Source of the DNA: Armatimonadota bacterium
GTDB taxonomy: Bacteria > Armatimonadota > Fimbriimonadia > Fimbriimonadales > Fimbriimonadaceae
Reading direction: 5' to 3'
Assembly: GCA_018268375.1 (NCBI GenBank)
Contig: JAFDWS010000001.1
Span: forward strand, 462,627 to 526,626
Length of the DNA: 64,000 nucleotides
Shown here: positions 1-8,743 of the stretch, one piece after another
Numbering within the stretch: position 1 is the first letter of the stretch
Layout of the letters: every line of letters begins with the position of its first letter
Notes under the pieces: generated by a model
The model's input: the letters and a program-made list of their open reading frames with translations, nothing else
The model's database searches: none
What the model was told of the DNA's origin: nothing
Translations under genes and position numbers: made by a program

Positions 1-579
<579 letters not shown>

Positions 580-583
<4 letters not shown>

Positions 584-1422
584 GCATCAGCGCATCTGAC
601 GTCAAAAAGCTAAGAGACGAGACCGACGCTCCCATGATGGAGTGCAAGGCCGCGCTCGAGGAAGCTGGCGGCGACATGGCCAAAGCGAAGGACATCCTTC
701 GCACCAAGGGCCAGGCCGCAGCAGCCAAGCGCGCTGGCCGGTCGACGAGTGAAGGCATCGCGAAGTTCGTGGTCGCTGCGGACGGCAAGTCTGCGGCGGG
801 CATCGTTGTCGAGTGCGAGACCGACTTTGTCGCCAAGAATGATTCGTTCAAGGCACTGGTCGATCGCATCGCCAGCGGCATGCTTGAGGCCGGTAGCGCG
901 AACGCTGACACGGTGATCGACGGCAAGACCGTCGCTGTGTTGCTCGAAGAGGCTGTTGCTGTCATCCGCGAGAACATCGTTCTGAAGAAGTCGACCTTCT
1001 TGAGCAGCACGCGCGGCGTCTTTGCTGTCTACAACCACCACACGGGCAAGACTGCCTCGGCGGTGGAGGTCAGCGGCAGCGCGAGCAACCTGCAGTCAGC
1101 CGGCCACCAGGTGGCGATCCAGACAGTCGCGTTCCCGCCGTCCTTCCTGAAAAAGGAGGACGTTCCCAAGGACGTGATCGACCGCGAGATCCAAATCGAA
1201 ACGCAGCGGGCGATCGAGGAAGGCAAGCCTGCCGAAATCGCCGAGAAGGCTGCCCAGGGCCGAGTGAACAAGGAGTACTTCCAGAAAGAGGTCCTCCTTG
1301 AGCAGATGATGTACACCGACCCCAAGAAGTCGGTGTCCAATTACCTCGCCGAAGAAGGCAAGGTCGGCGGCGGACCGATCGCAGTCCTTCAGTTCGTGCG
1401 ACTCGAAGTCGGCGGCGAATAA
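580..1422 (+). CDS. tsf: translation elongation factor Ts
   Basis: EF-Ts is the guanine nucleotide exchange factor that recycles EF-Tu-GDP. The 280-residue length is normal. The N-terminal UBA-like domain (residues about 4-44) is followed by the diagnostic [11 protein letters not shown] motif near residue 80, which contacts EF-Tu, and then by the core and coiled-coil region with KEVLLEQ. The start is the ATG that overlaps the rpsB stop. A strong hairpin terminator follows directly, so rpsB-tsf ends here and is separated from pyrH and frr, which often follow tsf but here lie 4.6 kb further on. Confidence 0.97.
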
Positions 1423-1444
1423 ACCGCGCGGCGCAAACAGCAGC

Positions 1445-1482
1445 AGACGGACGGACCATCGTGGTCCGTCCGTCTTTGCTTT
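1445..1482 (+). terminator. rho-independent terminator after rpsB-tsf
   Basis: A perfect 14-bp stem (1445-1458 with 1462-1475) closes a 3-nt TCG loop and is followed by the T-rich stretch CTTTGCTTT. It lies 22 bp after the tsf stop. Confidence 0.85.
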
Positions 1483-1572
1483 GCGGCCCGTGTCATTGAA
1501 AAGATGGACAAGAAAGTACGGACATAAAAGTCAGTCTTGTCGTCGCCCGCAAGAGTACAGCACCATGCTGGC

Positions 1573-2658
1573 ATGGGTCAGAAACCGAGTCTTATCGCAT
1601 GGGCAGCGATCGTGCTGTGCTCCTCTGCTCAAGGCTCGATGCTCCTCGACCGTCCCCATGACGGCACGGGAGGATTGATCAATTCCGCATGGGTGAGTCC
1701 GGACGGCTCGGATGCGGACATGTACGCTTACGACAGCTTTGTCCTGCCGACCGACGCGAACATCACTGAAGTCCATTGGCGCGGCGGCTACATCTACGGG
1801 GCGCTCTACGGCAAGGTCACCGACTTCTCGGTCTACTTCTACGCCACCAACCAGACCGGCTTTGAACCCTATTGCGGCAACCCGAGCATCGATGAGACCA
1901 TCTACTTGAAGCGGTACTTTGTCGGGAACAACGCGGGAGAGACGCCCGCCGGTTCCTTCGGCGGAACGCCGATGTACGACTACCAGTTCACCTTTCCGAC
2001 TCCCTTCCAAGCCACCGCCGGTGTCAAGTATTGGATCAGAATCGAAGGCTACCAATCGGCCGTGCCGGACTGGGGCATCGCCAAGGGCCTCGGAGGCGAT
2101 GGCAACCACTTCCACTTCAGCACGGGGGCGGCACGGTTCTACTTCGCTCCTGGCGATCCCTCTTTCACCCTCTACGGGACTCCAAGCCAGTACCAGCTCG
2201 CGCCAACCAGCTTCACCGTGAACCTCGGCAGGGTCGACCGCGGCAACCTCGCGAGCCTCGCCCAGCAAGACGGTGACGCCCTCCGTGTTTGCCGTTTCAT
2301 CGTTCCCAACCAACAATTCGCCCCGGTGGCCGTCCAGCTCGACACAACGTGTCCGGTCAACTCGGCGTCCTCGATTTCATTCAGGGCTGTCTCCCGCATG
2401 CAGCAGCCAGGCCTATTCAGCCAGACCCTGGACTGCTGGAACTGGAGCACGAACAACTGGGACGGGGTCGACCTACGAACCGACCCGGTTGATACAACGA
2501 CCACAACGCGCGAGCTCGTCGGCACTGGCGACCTGTCGCGCTTGCTCAGGTCAGACGGTGCGCTCAGGGCACGGTACCGGGTGCGACAAACAGGGCCAGC
2601 GTCCGCGTTCGCCTGGTGCCATGAGATGGACCAAGCTGTCTGGACCATCGTTCCCTAG
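1573..2658 (+). CDS. exported protein of unknown function
   Basis: A 361-residue protein that I do not recognise. The ATG at 1573 is preferred over an upstream TTG because it puts a signal peptide at the N terminus: a basic start, the hydrophobic core SLIAWAAIVLCSS and a small-residue cleavage region near residue 22. The mature part is rich in aromatic and Gly residues with alternating hydrophobic character, suggesting a beta-sandwich. It contains few charged clusters and no catalytic motif that I can see. Cysteines are sparse. It stands alone between two terminators, so it is probably a single-gene transcript. It may be an envelope or surface protein; the function is open. Confidence 0.75.
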   Translation: MGQKPSLIAWAAIVLCSSAQGSMLLDRPHDGTGGLINSAWVSPDGSDADMYAYDSFVLPTDANITEVHWRGGYIYGALYGKVTDFSVYFYATNQTGFEPYCGNPSIDETIYLKRYFVGNNAGETPAGSFGGTPMYDYQFTFPTPFQATAGVKYWIRIEGYQSAVPDWGIAKGLGGDGNHFHFSTGAARFYFAPGDPSFTLYGTPSQYQLAPTSFTVNLGRVDRGNLASLAQQDGDALRVCRFIVPNQQFAPVAVQLDTTCPVNSASSISFRAVSRMQQPGLFSQTLDCWNWSTNNWDGVDLRTDPVDTTTTTRELVGTGDLSRLLRSDGALRARYRVRQTGPASAFAWCHEMDQAVWTIVP

Positions 2659-2672
2659 CGCCGAGAGCAAAC

Positions 2673-2711
2673 GGGGGCCGCGAAGAGAGGAGCGGCCCCC
2701 ATCCTTTGTTT
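2673..2711 (+). terminator. terminator hairpin after the exported protein gene
   Basis: GGGGGCCGC (2673-2681) pairs with GCGGCCCCC (2692-2700) around a 10-nt loop and is followed by ATCCTTTGTTT. It sits 15 bp after the stop codon. Confidence 0.75.
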
Positions 2712-2729
2712 GGCCCGGCTCCATGCGGC

Positions 2730-2735
2730 TACACT
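2730..2735 (+). promoter_or_regulatory. -10 box TACACT, leaderless start
   Basis: TANNNT hexamer ending 7 nt before the ATG at 2743. There is no Shine-Dalgarno sequence in between, so transcription would begin at or next to the start codon. Confidence 0.5.
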
Positions 2736-2742
2736 GGCTTCG

Positions 2743-3501
2743 ATGAATGCCTTGCTCGCCGCGGCCGTGCTCCTGGCGCCCCACCAAACGAGTGGAAAAT
2801 GGGTCTCGATCTTCAATGGCCGCAACCTGGATGGCTGGTCGGCCAAGATCAAAGGCTACAAAGCGGGAGACGACTTTGGCAAGACCTTCCGGGTCGAAGG
2901 CGGGGTGATCAAAGTCTCCTATGACGCTTACGGTGGCGAGTTCAAGGCACGCTTCGGCCACCTCTTCTACAAGAAGCCGCTGACTAACTACAGAATCAGG
3001 CTCGAGTATCGCTTCACTGGCGAGCAGGTCAAGGACGGCCCCGATTGGGCATGGAGGAACAGCGGCATCATGCTGCATTGCCAGGATCCCAAGACGATGA
3101 GGATCGACCAGGACTTCCCTGTTTCCTCGGAGTTCCAATTGCTGGGTGGCCCCGAGCAGGGAGTGCGACACACCGGGAACGTTTGTACGCCGGGAACAAA
3201 CATTGTCATGGACGACAAACTGATCACCCAGCACTGTACCGACTCGGTTTCTCCGACGTTGCGGGGCGACCAGTGGGTGACGGCAGAAGCGGAAGTGCAC
3301 GGTAACGGCGTCGTGGTCCACCGAATCAACGGCCAAGAAGTCTTGCGGTACCAGAATATTCAGTTCGACCCGAGGGACAACGACGCCAAACCCTTGATCA
3401 AGAACGGCAAGCTTGCGATCGACCGCGGTTGGATCTCCCTTCAATCGGAAAGCCATCCCTGCGAGTTCCGCAAGATCGAACTGATGGTTCTGCCACGTTG
3501 A
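2743..3501 (+). CDS. exported DUF1080 / 3-keto-disaccharide hydrolase family protein
   Basis: A 252-residue protein of the DUF1080 family (PF06439), a concanavalin-like jelly-roll fold in which some members hydrolyse 3-keto-glycosides. Family hallmarks are WVSIFNGRNLDGWSAK near the start, the NYRIRLEYRF strand, WAWRNSGIMLHCQDP and SSEFQLLGG. The ATG at 2743 gives a short signal peptide (MNALLAAAVLLAP); an upstream TTG at 2710 would bury it. A role in extracellular or periplasmic sugar breakdown is inferred from the family. No sugar-catabolic neighbour supports it here. The stop is followed at once by a palindromic repeat element. Confidence 0.85.
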   Translation: MNALLAAAVLLAPHQTSGKWVSIFNGRNLDGWSAKIKGYKAGDDFGKTFRVEGGVIKVSYDAYGGEFKARFGHLFYKKPLTNYRIRLEYRFTGEQVKDGPDWAWRNSGIMLHCQDPKTMRIDQDFPVSSEFQLLGGPEQGVRHTGNVCTPGTNIVMDDKLITQHCTDSVSPTLRGDQWVTAEAEVHGNGVVVHRINGQEVLRYQNIQFDPRDNDAKPLIKNGKLAIDRGWISLQSESHPCEFRKIELMVLPR

Positions 3502-3509
3502 GCTACGGG

Positions 3510-3604
3510 AGCCCCCTCCTCGTGTGCAGCGGTGGCCCGAAGGGGCCCGCCCTGAGCGAAGTCGAAGGGTGCGCGAACATGAGGAGGGGGTTGGGGGTGG
3601 AGCC
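3510..3604 (+). repeat. palindromic repeat element, intergenic copy with nested insert
   Basis: A 95-bp copy of the element also found inside glyQ, murC and ddl. It opens with AGCCCCCTCCTCGT and closes with GAGGAGGGGGT (from 3581) plus TGGGGGTGGAGCC, so the ends can form a 10-bp stem. Compared with the 67-bp glyQ copy, the middle carries about 28 extra bases including the imperfect palindrome GCCCTGAGCGAAGTCGAAGG. This is the only copy outside a gene and lies 9 bp after the DUF1080 stop. Confidence 0.8.
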
Positions 3605-3664
3605 TCCGAAGCCTCATTCCACAAGAAAGCTCAAACTACGAGCGCCCAACCAGCCAGCGCGACG

Positions 3665-3670
3665 TATGCT
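3665..3670 (+). promoter_or_regulatory. -10 box TATGCT, leaderless start
   Basis: TANNNT hexamer ending 9 nt before the ATG at 3680, with no Shine-Dalgarno sequence between them. Confidence 0.45.
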
Positions 3671-3679
3671 AACTCAGCC

Positions 3680-3955
3680 ATGCCGAAATTTGTGATCGAA
3701 CGCAACATCCCCGGTGCAGGAAAGCTGAGCTCAGACGAACTTCAAGCGATTTCCCGCAAGTCGTGTGGGGTCTTGGCCAACCTAGGGCCGCAAATCCAGT
3801 GGATCCACAGCTACGTGACGCCGAACAAAGTGTATTGCGTCTACCAGGCACCCAACGAGGAAATGATCCGCGAGCACGCTGCCCAGGGTGGGTTTCCCGC
3901 AGACTCGGTCTTGCAAGTCTCTTCGGTGATCGACCCGGCGACCGCTGAAAACTGA
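3680..3955 (+). CDS. DUF4242 family small protein
   Basis: A 91-residue protein matching the DUF4242 family, ferredoxin-like dimeric proteins of which some members bind nickel. Visible hallmarks are MPKFVIERNIPGAG at the N terminus, the KSCGVLANLGPQIQWIHSYV segment and YCVYQAPNEE, followed by REHAAQGGFPADSV. The candidate metal ligands of the family (His in IHSYV, Cys in KSCG, His in REHA) are present. The ATG at 3680 fits the family start; the longer upstream frame reads through the repeat element and is rejected. The physiological role is unknown. Confidence 0.8.
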   Translation: MPKFVIERNIPGAGKLSSDELQAISRKSCGVLANLGPQIQWIHSYVTPNKVYCVYQAPNEEMIREHAAQGGFPADSVLQVSSVIDPATAEN

Positions 3956-3958
3956 CCT

Positions 3959-4576
3959 TCAGCCTTGGTGCAGGTGGGCCTCGATCCGGCGGTCGGGAAC
4001 GATCCAGATCAACGCAACGAGGGCGTAAAGGCCGTAAGCTGCCGGCGGGCTGACGAATGAAAGGCCGATTCCCAAAGCGTAGAGCAAGGGTGAGAACTTG
4101 CCCTTCAAGTCTCGACCGACCATTCTGCGTAATTGCGAGTCGGGGCCTTGGTGCCGGATGATCGTCTGCTGAAGGATGAAATAAGCGATCGCCGGCAAGA
4201 GGAGCGTGACCCCGTAGACGGCGGCGGGAAGAGGTTGGCCACCGTTCTCACCCATCCATGCGGTCGTGGCCGGCACCAGGGACAGCCAAAACAGCAAATG
4301 CATGTTGGCCCATAGGATCGCCCCGTTCGTCGATTTCGCGACGTGGATCATGTGGTGATGATTGTTCCAGTAGATGCCCAAATACGCGAAGCTCATCAAG
4401 TAGAAGAGGAACTTCGGCAGCATGGGGCGCAGGGCATCGAGGTCCGCGCCGTGGGGGATACGGAGCTCCAGCACCATGATCGTCATGATGATCGCGATGA
4501 CCGCATCGCTGAAGGCTTCCAGCCGTTGCGAGGACATGTGGTGAAGACGGCCCAAGTTGAGAACCGGATTCATCAC
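3959..4576 (-). CDS. TMEM175/DUF1211 family potassium channel-like membrane protein
   Basis: A 205-residue membrane protein with six predicted transmembrane segments. The N-terminal signature SQRLEAFSDAVIAIIMTIMV is the RxxxFSD motif of the TMEM175 (DUF1211) family, whose bacterial members are K+-permeable tetramers. Later features are LGIYWNNHHHMIH and WANMHLLFWLSLVPATTAW, also typical. The start is uncertain: ATG 4576 gives a 13-residue leader and ATG 4537 starts directly before SSQRLEAF, where the family usually begins. The gene converges on the DUF4242 gene with a 3-bp gap. Confidence 0.85.
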   Translation of the reverse strand: MMNPVLNLGRLHHMSSQRLEAFSDAVIAIIMTIMVLELRIPHGADLDALRPMLPKFLFYLMSFAYLGIYWNNHHHMIHVAKSTNGAILWANMHLLFWLSLVPATTAWMGENGGQPLPAAVYGVTLLLPAIAYFILQQTIIRHQGPDSQLRRMVGRDLKGKFSPLLYALGIGLSFVSPPAAYGLYALVALIWIVPDRRIEAHLHQG

Positions 4577-4608
4577 CCGACACCGCAGCCCCGTACATGC
4601 CTGACGAG

Positions 4609-5955
4609 CTAAAGCCGCTCGCCAAAGAACGCCACCTGATCAATCCGAGCAGACCATGGAAATCCGGAGATCGGGCCGACAGGCTTCCACGAAATCTTGA
4701 CCTTCATGCGGCCAGTGCCTGGTTCTAGATAGTCAGTAGGGCTCAATCCTCGGCCAACATCCACCGGTAGGTCAGCGGTGCTCGCTCGTCGAAAGTCCAG
4801 GAGGTCGTAGGCGCCTGTCGTGAAGTTCCAGAGATCGACGTACTGGTCGCACAATCCTCCAGGCCCAGCAGCCTCCACTCTCACTCTGAACTGGTCGGTG
4901 GTCGCAACTGGGACGCTTCCTTCAAATTCAATCTGAATCGGAGGAACCGATTTGTTCACGACGATGCCGGGCCGAAGGATCAAGTAATGGTCGTCGCTTT
5001 CCGACGTATCGCTGAGGTTCCCAGAGAAGACAGACCCCTTCAGCACACTGAAAGCCGTCGGAGGCTTGTAAGCGTATCCGGGGCCGAAAGCGGCGTACTC
5101 GGGCCCGCTCAGCCCAGATCCAAAGGCATAAATGCCTAGAAACTGTCCCGAGATCGGATCGTAGCGGAAGATGATGTTGAGGGCGCGGTCCGCCACGTAA
5201 AGTAATCCGTCCGGCCCAATGTCGCAGGCGCTTGGGTCGGAGATGGGAGAGGTGTTCTTGTCAACGACGACACCCAAGAACTGACCGCTCCCGGCCGCGA
5301 AGCGAAGCACTTGCTTGGTGCCCCAACTGGCGACGTAGAGGTCTCCCCAAGGAGCAAACTTGCAGTACTGTGGGTACTGGATCTCGGCTCCGGTCGTGAA
5401 GTCTCCGAGATACTCACCGCCGGGCCAGTGAAACCGCTTGATCGACCGTGTGCCCTGGCTGCAGACGTAAATGTCTCCTTCAGGGCCAATGGCCAGCCCG
5501 CGCGTCGAATTCAGTCCGCCCTGGGCCTCGGTGGCGAAGTTGCCCAAGAACTGCCCTGTAGAGATGTCGTAGCGGAGGATCCGGTTCCCGGACACGTTTG
5601 TGACCAGCACACTAGTTCCGTCTGGAGCCACTTTGAGGCCGTACAGTTGACCCATGTCGGGGCCCCCAATCGTCTTCAGCTTCAAGCCCGAAACGCCATC
5701 CAGGACGAGCACTTTTGCGAGAACGCCGTCAGCGACCAAAAGGTCGCGGTCTGGCCCCGTGAAGTCAAATTGCTCTGGCCCTCGAATACCTGTGATATTT
5801 GGCTGGAGCTTGCGAACGTACGCGCCGTCGCTCCACGCGTACTGGAAGATGTCGTTCGTCCCAATGCTGATCGCAAAGAAGTCGACCACGCTGCCGCTGG
5901 CAGAAATCGCCAGCAACCCGAATAGAACAAGAAAGAGGGACTTTCCGACCTTCAT
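4609..5955 (-). CDS. exported NHL-type beta-propeller protein
   Basis: A 448-residue exported protein. The chosen ATG at 5955 gives a clean signal peptide (KSLFLVLFGLLAISASGS); upstream in-frame starts would bury it. Residues about 35-300 are a repeated blade pattern, for example ILRYDISTGQFLGNF, IKRFHWPGGEYLGDF, VLRFAAGSGQFLGV and IFRYDPISGQFLGIY. Each is preceded by a GPEGDIYV or GPDGLLYV strand, as in NHL/SMP-30-like propellers. A C-terminal domain of about 110 residues is a separate beta-rich module. No catalytic site is evident. A TATACT box lies 19 nt before the ATG. It is transcribed divergently from pyrH. Confidence 0.8.
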   Translation of the reverse strand: MKVGKSLFLVLFGLLAISASGSVVDFFAISIGTNDIFQYAWSDGAYVRKLQPNITGIRGPEQFDFTGPDRDLLVADGVLAKVLVLDGVSGLKLKTIGGPDMGQLYGLKVAPDGTSVLVTNVSGNRILRYDISTGQFLGNFATEAQGGLNSTRGLAIGPEGDIYVCSQGTRSIKRFHWPGGEYLGDFTTGAEIQYPQYCKFAPWGDLYVASWGTKQVLRFAAGSGQFLGVVVDKNTSPISDPSACDIGPDGLLYVADRALNIIFRYDPISGQFLGIYAFGSGLSGPEYAAFGPGYAYKPPTAFSVLKGSVFSGNLSDTSESDDHYLILRPGIVVNKSVPPIQIEFEGSVPVATTDQFRVRVEAAGPGGLCDQYVDLWNFTTGAYDLLDFRRASTADLPVDVGRGLSPTDYLEPGTGRMKVKISWKPVGPISGFPWSARIDQVAFFGERL

Positions 5956-6052
5956 TTTCTGCACCTGCCGAAGAAGTATACGCCTGGCTTGGGCCGAGCC
6001 CGACATCTCAACACATCCGCCTCGAAACCGGGCCACAATAGAGCCACACCCC

Positions 6053-6763
6053 ATGTATCAGCGCGTGCTCCTGAAGATCAGCGGCGAGGCCCTCGCTGGG
6101 CCCAAAGGATTTGGACTTGACCCCCACACCCTCGCCTACATCGCTAAAGAACTGCAGGGGATCCACGATCTCGGCGTGCAGGTCTCGGTCGTCGTCGGAG
6201 GCGGCAACTTCTTCCGCGGCGAGGTCTTTAGCGAAGCTGGAGGCATCGACCGCACGACGGCCGACCAAATGGGCATGCTCGGTACGATCATGAACGGCCT
6301 TGCCATGCAGTCGGCGATTGAAAAGCTGGATGTCCCCTGCCGGGTCTTGAGTGCGATCAACGTGACCGCCGTCTGCGAGCCCTTCATCAAACGCAGGGCT
6401 GAGCGGCACTTGGAGAAGGGCCGGGTCGTGATCTTTGTCGCGGGCACCGGTAACCCCTACTATTCCACCGACACCGCGGCGGCCCAGCGTTCGCTTGAGA
6501 TCGGCGCAGAGTGCCTGATCAAGGCGACGAAGGTGGACGGCGTCTACGATAAGGACCCCAAGAAGTTCAGCGACGCCGTCAAGTACACGACACTCGGCTA
6601 CAACGAAGCCACAAGCAAGCGCCTCGCGATCATGGACCAAACCGCGTTCGCCCTTTGCCGGGAACACAACCTCCCGGTGATCGTGTTAGACTTGCTCGAA
6701 CAGGGAAGCATGCAGCGGGCAGTCAAGGGAGAGCCTGTCGGAACGCTCGTCGAAGGAGAATAA
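6053..6763 (+). CDS. pyrH: UMP kinase
   Basis: PyrH phosphorylates UMP to UDP with ATP. The 236 residues match the family length. Conserved parts are LLKISGEAL near the start (phosphate-binding Lys), GGGNFFRG around residue 55, AGTGNPYYSTDTAAAQRS around 137 and the C-terminal DQTAFALCREHNLPVIV. The ATG at 6053 matches the family N terminus; a far longer in-frame extension upstream runs through the divergent gene and is rejected. frr follows after 2 bp and uppS 65 bp later, the common pyrH-frr-uppS order. Confidence 0.97.
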   Translation: MYQRVLLKISGEALAGPKGFGLDPHTLAYIAKELQGIHDLGVQVSVVVGGGNFFRGEVFSEAGGIDRTTADQMGMLGTIMNGLAMQSAIEKLDVPCRVLSAINVTAVCEPFIKRRAERHLEKGRVVIFVAGTGNPYYSTDTAAAQRSLEIGAECLIKATKVDGVYDKDPKKFSDAVKYTTLGYNEATSKRLAIMDQTAFALCREHNLPVIVLDLLEQGSMQRAVKGEPVGTLVEGE

Positions 6764-6765
6764 CG

Positions 6766-7323
6766 ATGACAGCACAAGAGATCGTCAAGGACGCCGAGAA
6801 CAGGATGAAACACGCGGTCGAAGTGACCGCACACGACTTCCAGAGGATCCGCACGGGACGGGCGAGCCCCATCATCCTCGAAGCCGTCACCGTCGACTAT
6901 TACGGCACCGAGACCCCCGTCAGCCAATGCGCGAACGTGACGATCCCTGAGCCGCGCCAAATCCTGATCACGCCTTACGACAAGTCGATGCTCGGAGCCA
7001 TCGAAAAGGCCATCCTGAAGAGCGACGTCGGCCTCACGCCCAACAACGATGGTCAAAACATCCGCCTCAACCTCCCTCCGATGACGGAGGAAAGGCGCAA
7101 GGAACTGATCAAGCAGGTCCACCATCGAGCCGAAGAGGGCTGCGTGGCAGTGAGGAACGTTCGAAGGGACGCCCTGCACCATCTGGTCGCGCTGAAGAAC
7201 AAGGAAATCAGCGAAGACGAACTCAAGGGACTCGAGAAGAAGGTTCAAGACCTGACCGACCGGTTTGTGAACGAAGTCCACGACGTCCAGAAGAAGAAAG
7301 ACGCCGAGCTGATGGAGATTTGA
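6766..7323 (+). CDS. frr: ribosome recycling factor
   Basis: A 185-residue ribosome recycling factor, which splits post-termination ribosomes with EF-G. Signatures are the HDFQRIRTGRASP loop (residues about 20-33), the short domain II beginning with YYGTETPVSQCANV, and the C-terminal helix with RRDALHHLVALKNKEISEDE. The ATG at 6766 starts 2 bp after the pyrH stop, so the two genes are coupled. Confidence 0.97.
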   Translation: MTAQEIVKDAENRMKHAVEVTAHDFQRIRTGRASPIILEAVTVDYYGTETPVSQCANVTIPEPRQILITPYDKSMLGAIEKAILKSDVGLTPNNDGQNIRLNLPPMTEERRKELIKQVHHRAEEGCVAVRNVRRDALHHLVALKNKEISEDELKGLEKKVQDLTDRFVNEVHDVQKKKDAELMEI

Positions 7324-7388
7324 CCAACCCATTCGATTTTGGATTGAGCATTTGCGATTGAAGACGATTCCCGGCCAGGCGTGCACCC

Positions 7389-8156
7389 GTGGCTAAACCG
7401 GACAAATCCAGAACCGAGGGACTGACCACCAAGGTCCAAGAGCGCGCCGTCGCGGCTGGCATTGACCTTGATGCCCTACCGCGTCACATCGCCATCATCA
7501 TGGACGGCAATGGGCGTTGGGCCAAGAAACAAGGAATGCAGCGGCTCATTGGTCATGCCCAGGGCTACCGGACGCTCAAGGACGTATTGCTGTGTGCAAG
7601 CAACCTGGGTATCGAGGTCCTGACCGTCTACGGTTTCTCCGCCGAGAACTGGCGGCGGCCGGACGACGAGGTCCAGGGCCTGATGAAGCTCATCGGCAAC
7701 GCGGCGAGGACCGAACTCGCCGATCTCGTGCGAAACAATGTCCAGACCAGGATCCTCGGCCGGCTCGAGGAGATTCCGGCCGAGACCCGGCGTTCCCTGC
7801 AAGCCCTGGCCGACTCAACCCGCGCCAACACCGGGATCGTGTTCAATCTCGCGATCAACTATGGTGGCCGGGCGGAGATTGTCGACGCTGTGAAGAAGAT
7901 CATCGATGCGGAAATCCCAGCCGACCGCGTTGACGAGGAAGCGATATCGATGCGCCTCTACGCCCCCGATCTTCCCGAGCCCGACTTGATCGTGCGCACC
8001 GCGGGCGAAATGCGCTGGAGCAACTTCCTGATCTGGCAAGCAGCCTACGCGGAGCTCTTCGTCACCGACACGTCTTGGCCCGACTTCGGCGAACGCGAGC
8101 TCTTCGATGCCGTTCTCGCCTTCCAACGCCGCGAACGGAAGTTTGGCGGACTCTGA
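7389..8156 (+). CDS. uppS: isoprenyl (undecaprenyl diphosphate) synthase
   Basis: A 255-residue cis-prenyltransferase that builds undecaprenyl diphosphate, the lipid carrier for peptidoglycan. Conserved blocks are IIMDGNGRWAKKQGM (Asp39 binds Mg-diphosphate), HAQGYRTLKDV, LTVYGFSAENWRRP and the region RTAGEMRWSNFLIWQAAY ending with WPDF. The start is a GTG; the next in-frame ATG would remove the catalytic Asp region. It fits functionally with the dcw cluster at the right end of the window. Confidence 0.95.
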   Translation: MAKPDKSRTEGLTTKVQERAVAAGIDLDALPRHIAIIMDGNGRWAKKQGMQRLIGHAQGYRTLKDVLLCASNLGIEVLTVYGFSAENWRRPDDEVQGLMKLIGNAARTELADLVRNNVQTRILGRLEEIPAETRRSLQALADSTRANTGIVFNLAINYGGRAEIVDAVKKIIDAEIPADRVDEEAISMRLYAPDLPEPDLIVRTAGEMRWSNFLIWQAAYAELFVTDTSWPDFGERELFDAVLAFQRRERKFGGL

Positions 8157-8161
8157 GGAGG

Positions 8162-8587
8162 TTAGCCCTTCGCCTTAAGCAAGTCTCTGATTTCCGTCAG
8201 CAACACGACGTCTTCGGCCGGGGCGGCAGGCGCTTCCGCTTCTGGCTCGCGCCGCATCCGGTTGATTCCCTTCACGATCAGGAACAGACAGAAGGCGATG
8301 ATCAGGAACTGGATCAGCACCGTGATGAACGACCCGTAGTTCAGGGTCACCGCACCTGCGTCGGTCGCTGCCTTCAGGGTGTCGTAGCTGGTCGTACCGT
8401 CCTTCCCCGGCTTAAGGACGGCGAACATGTTCGTGAAGTCCATCCCGCCTGCCATGCCAGGAATGGGCATGATGACGTCCTTGACCAATGAGTCGACGAT
8501 CTTGCCGAAAGCACCGCCTAGGACAACACCGATGGCGAGGTCGAGCATATTGCCCTTGAGCGCGAATTCTTTGAACTCCTTCAGCAT
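8162..8587 (-). CDS. mscL: large-conductance mechanosensitive channel
   Basis: MscL, 141 residues, the pentameric safety valve against hypo-osmotic shock. The N-terminal amphipathic helix [13 protein letters not shown] leads into TM1 with [23 protein letters not shown]2 is [19 protein letters not shown], followed by the cytoplasmic helix ending LTEIRDLL. It has a slightly long periplasmic loop and an Ala/Pro/Glu linker before the last helix. It converges on uppS with a 5-bp gap. Confidence 0.95.
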   Translation of the reverse strand: MLKEFKEFALKGNMLDLAIGVVLGGAFGKIVDSLVKDVIMPIPGMAGGMDFTNMFAVLKPGKDGTTSYDTLKAATDAGAVTLNYGSFITVLIQFLIIAFCLFLIVKGINRMRREPEAEAPAAPAEDVVLLTEIRDLLKAKG

Positions 8588-8715
8588 GAGGCCATGTTAG
8601 TCGGAGGGGAACTGGGCTGTCAACCGCCCCTCCGGACGACGAATGCCAACTGTTGCCTAGCATTAGGAGTTTCCAAGCCAGTCCCTATGGAACGGGGGTG
8701 GGCCGGGCCCCGGTG

Positions 8716-8721
8716 TACAAT
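8716..8721 (+). promoter_or_regulatory. -10 box TACAAT
   Basis: Near-consensus -10 hexamer 22 nt before the ATG at 8744. A GGAG at about 8730 could serve as ribosome binding site, so this transcript should have a short leader. No convincing -35 is visible. Confidence 0.4.
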
Positions 8722-8743
8722 GAAGGTTCGGAGCTGAAAAGCC

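Noticed and set aside
2551..3624. Long minus-strand open frame opposite the DUF1080 gene
   Set aside because: It is a complementary-strand artefact of GC-rich codon bias; the plus-strand protein has clear family motifs.
5654..6052. Long N-terminal extension of PyrH
   Set aside because: It overlaps the divergent propeller gene, and MYQRVLLKISGEAL is the normal start of the family.
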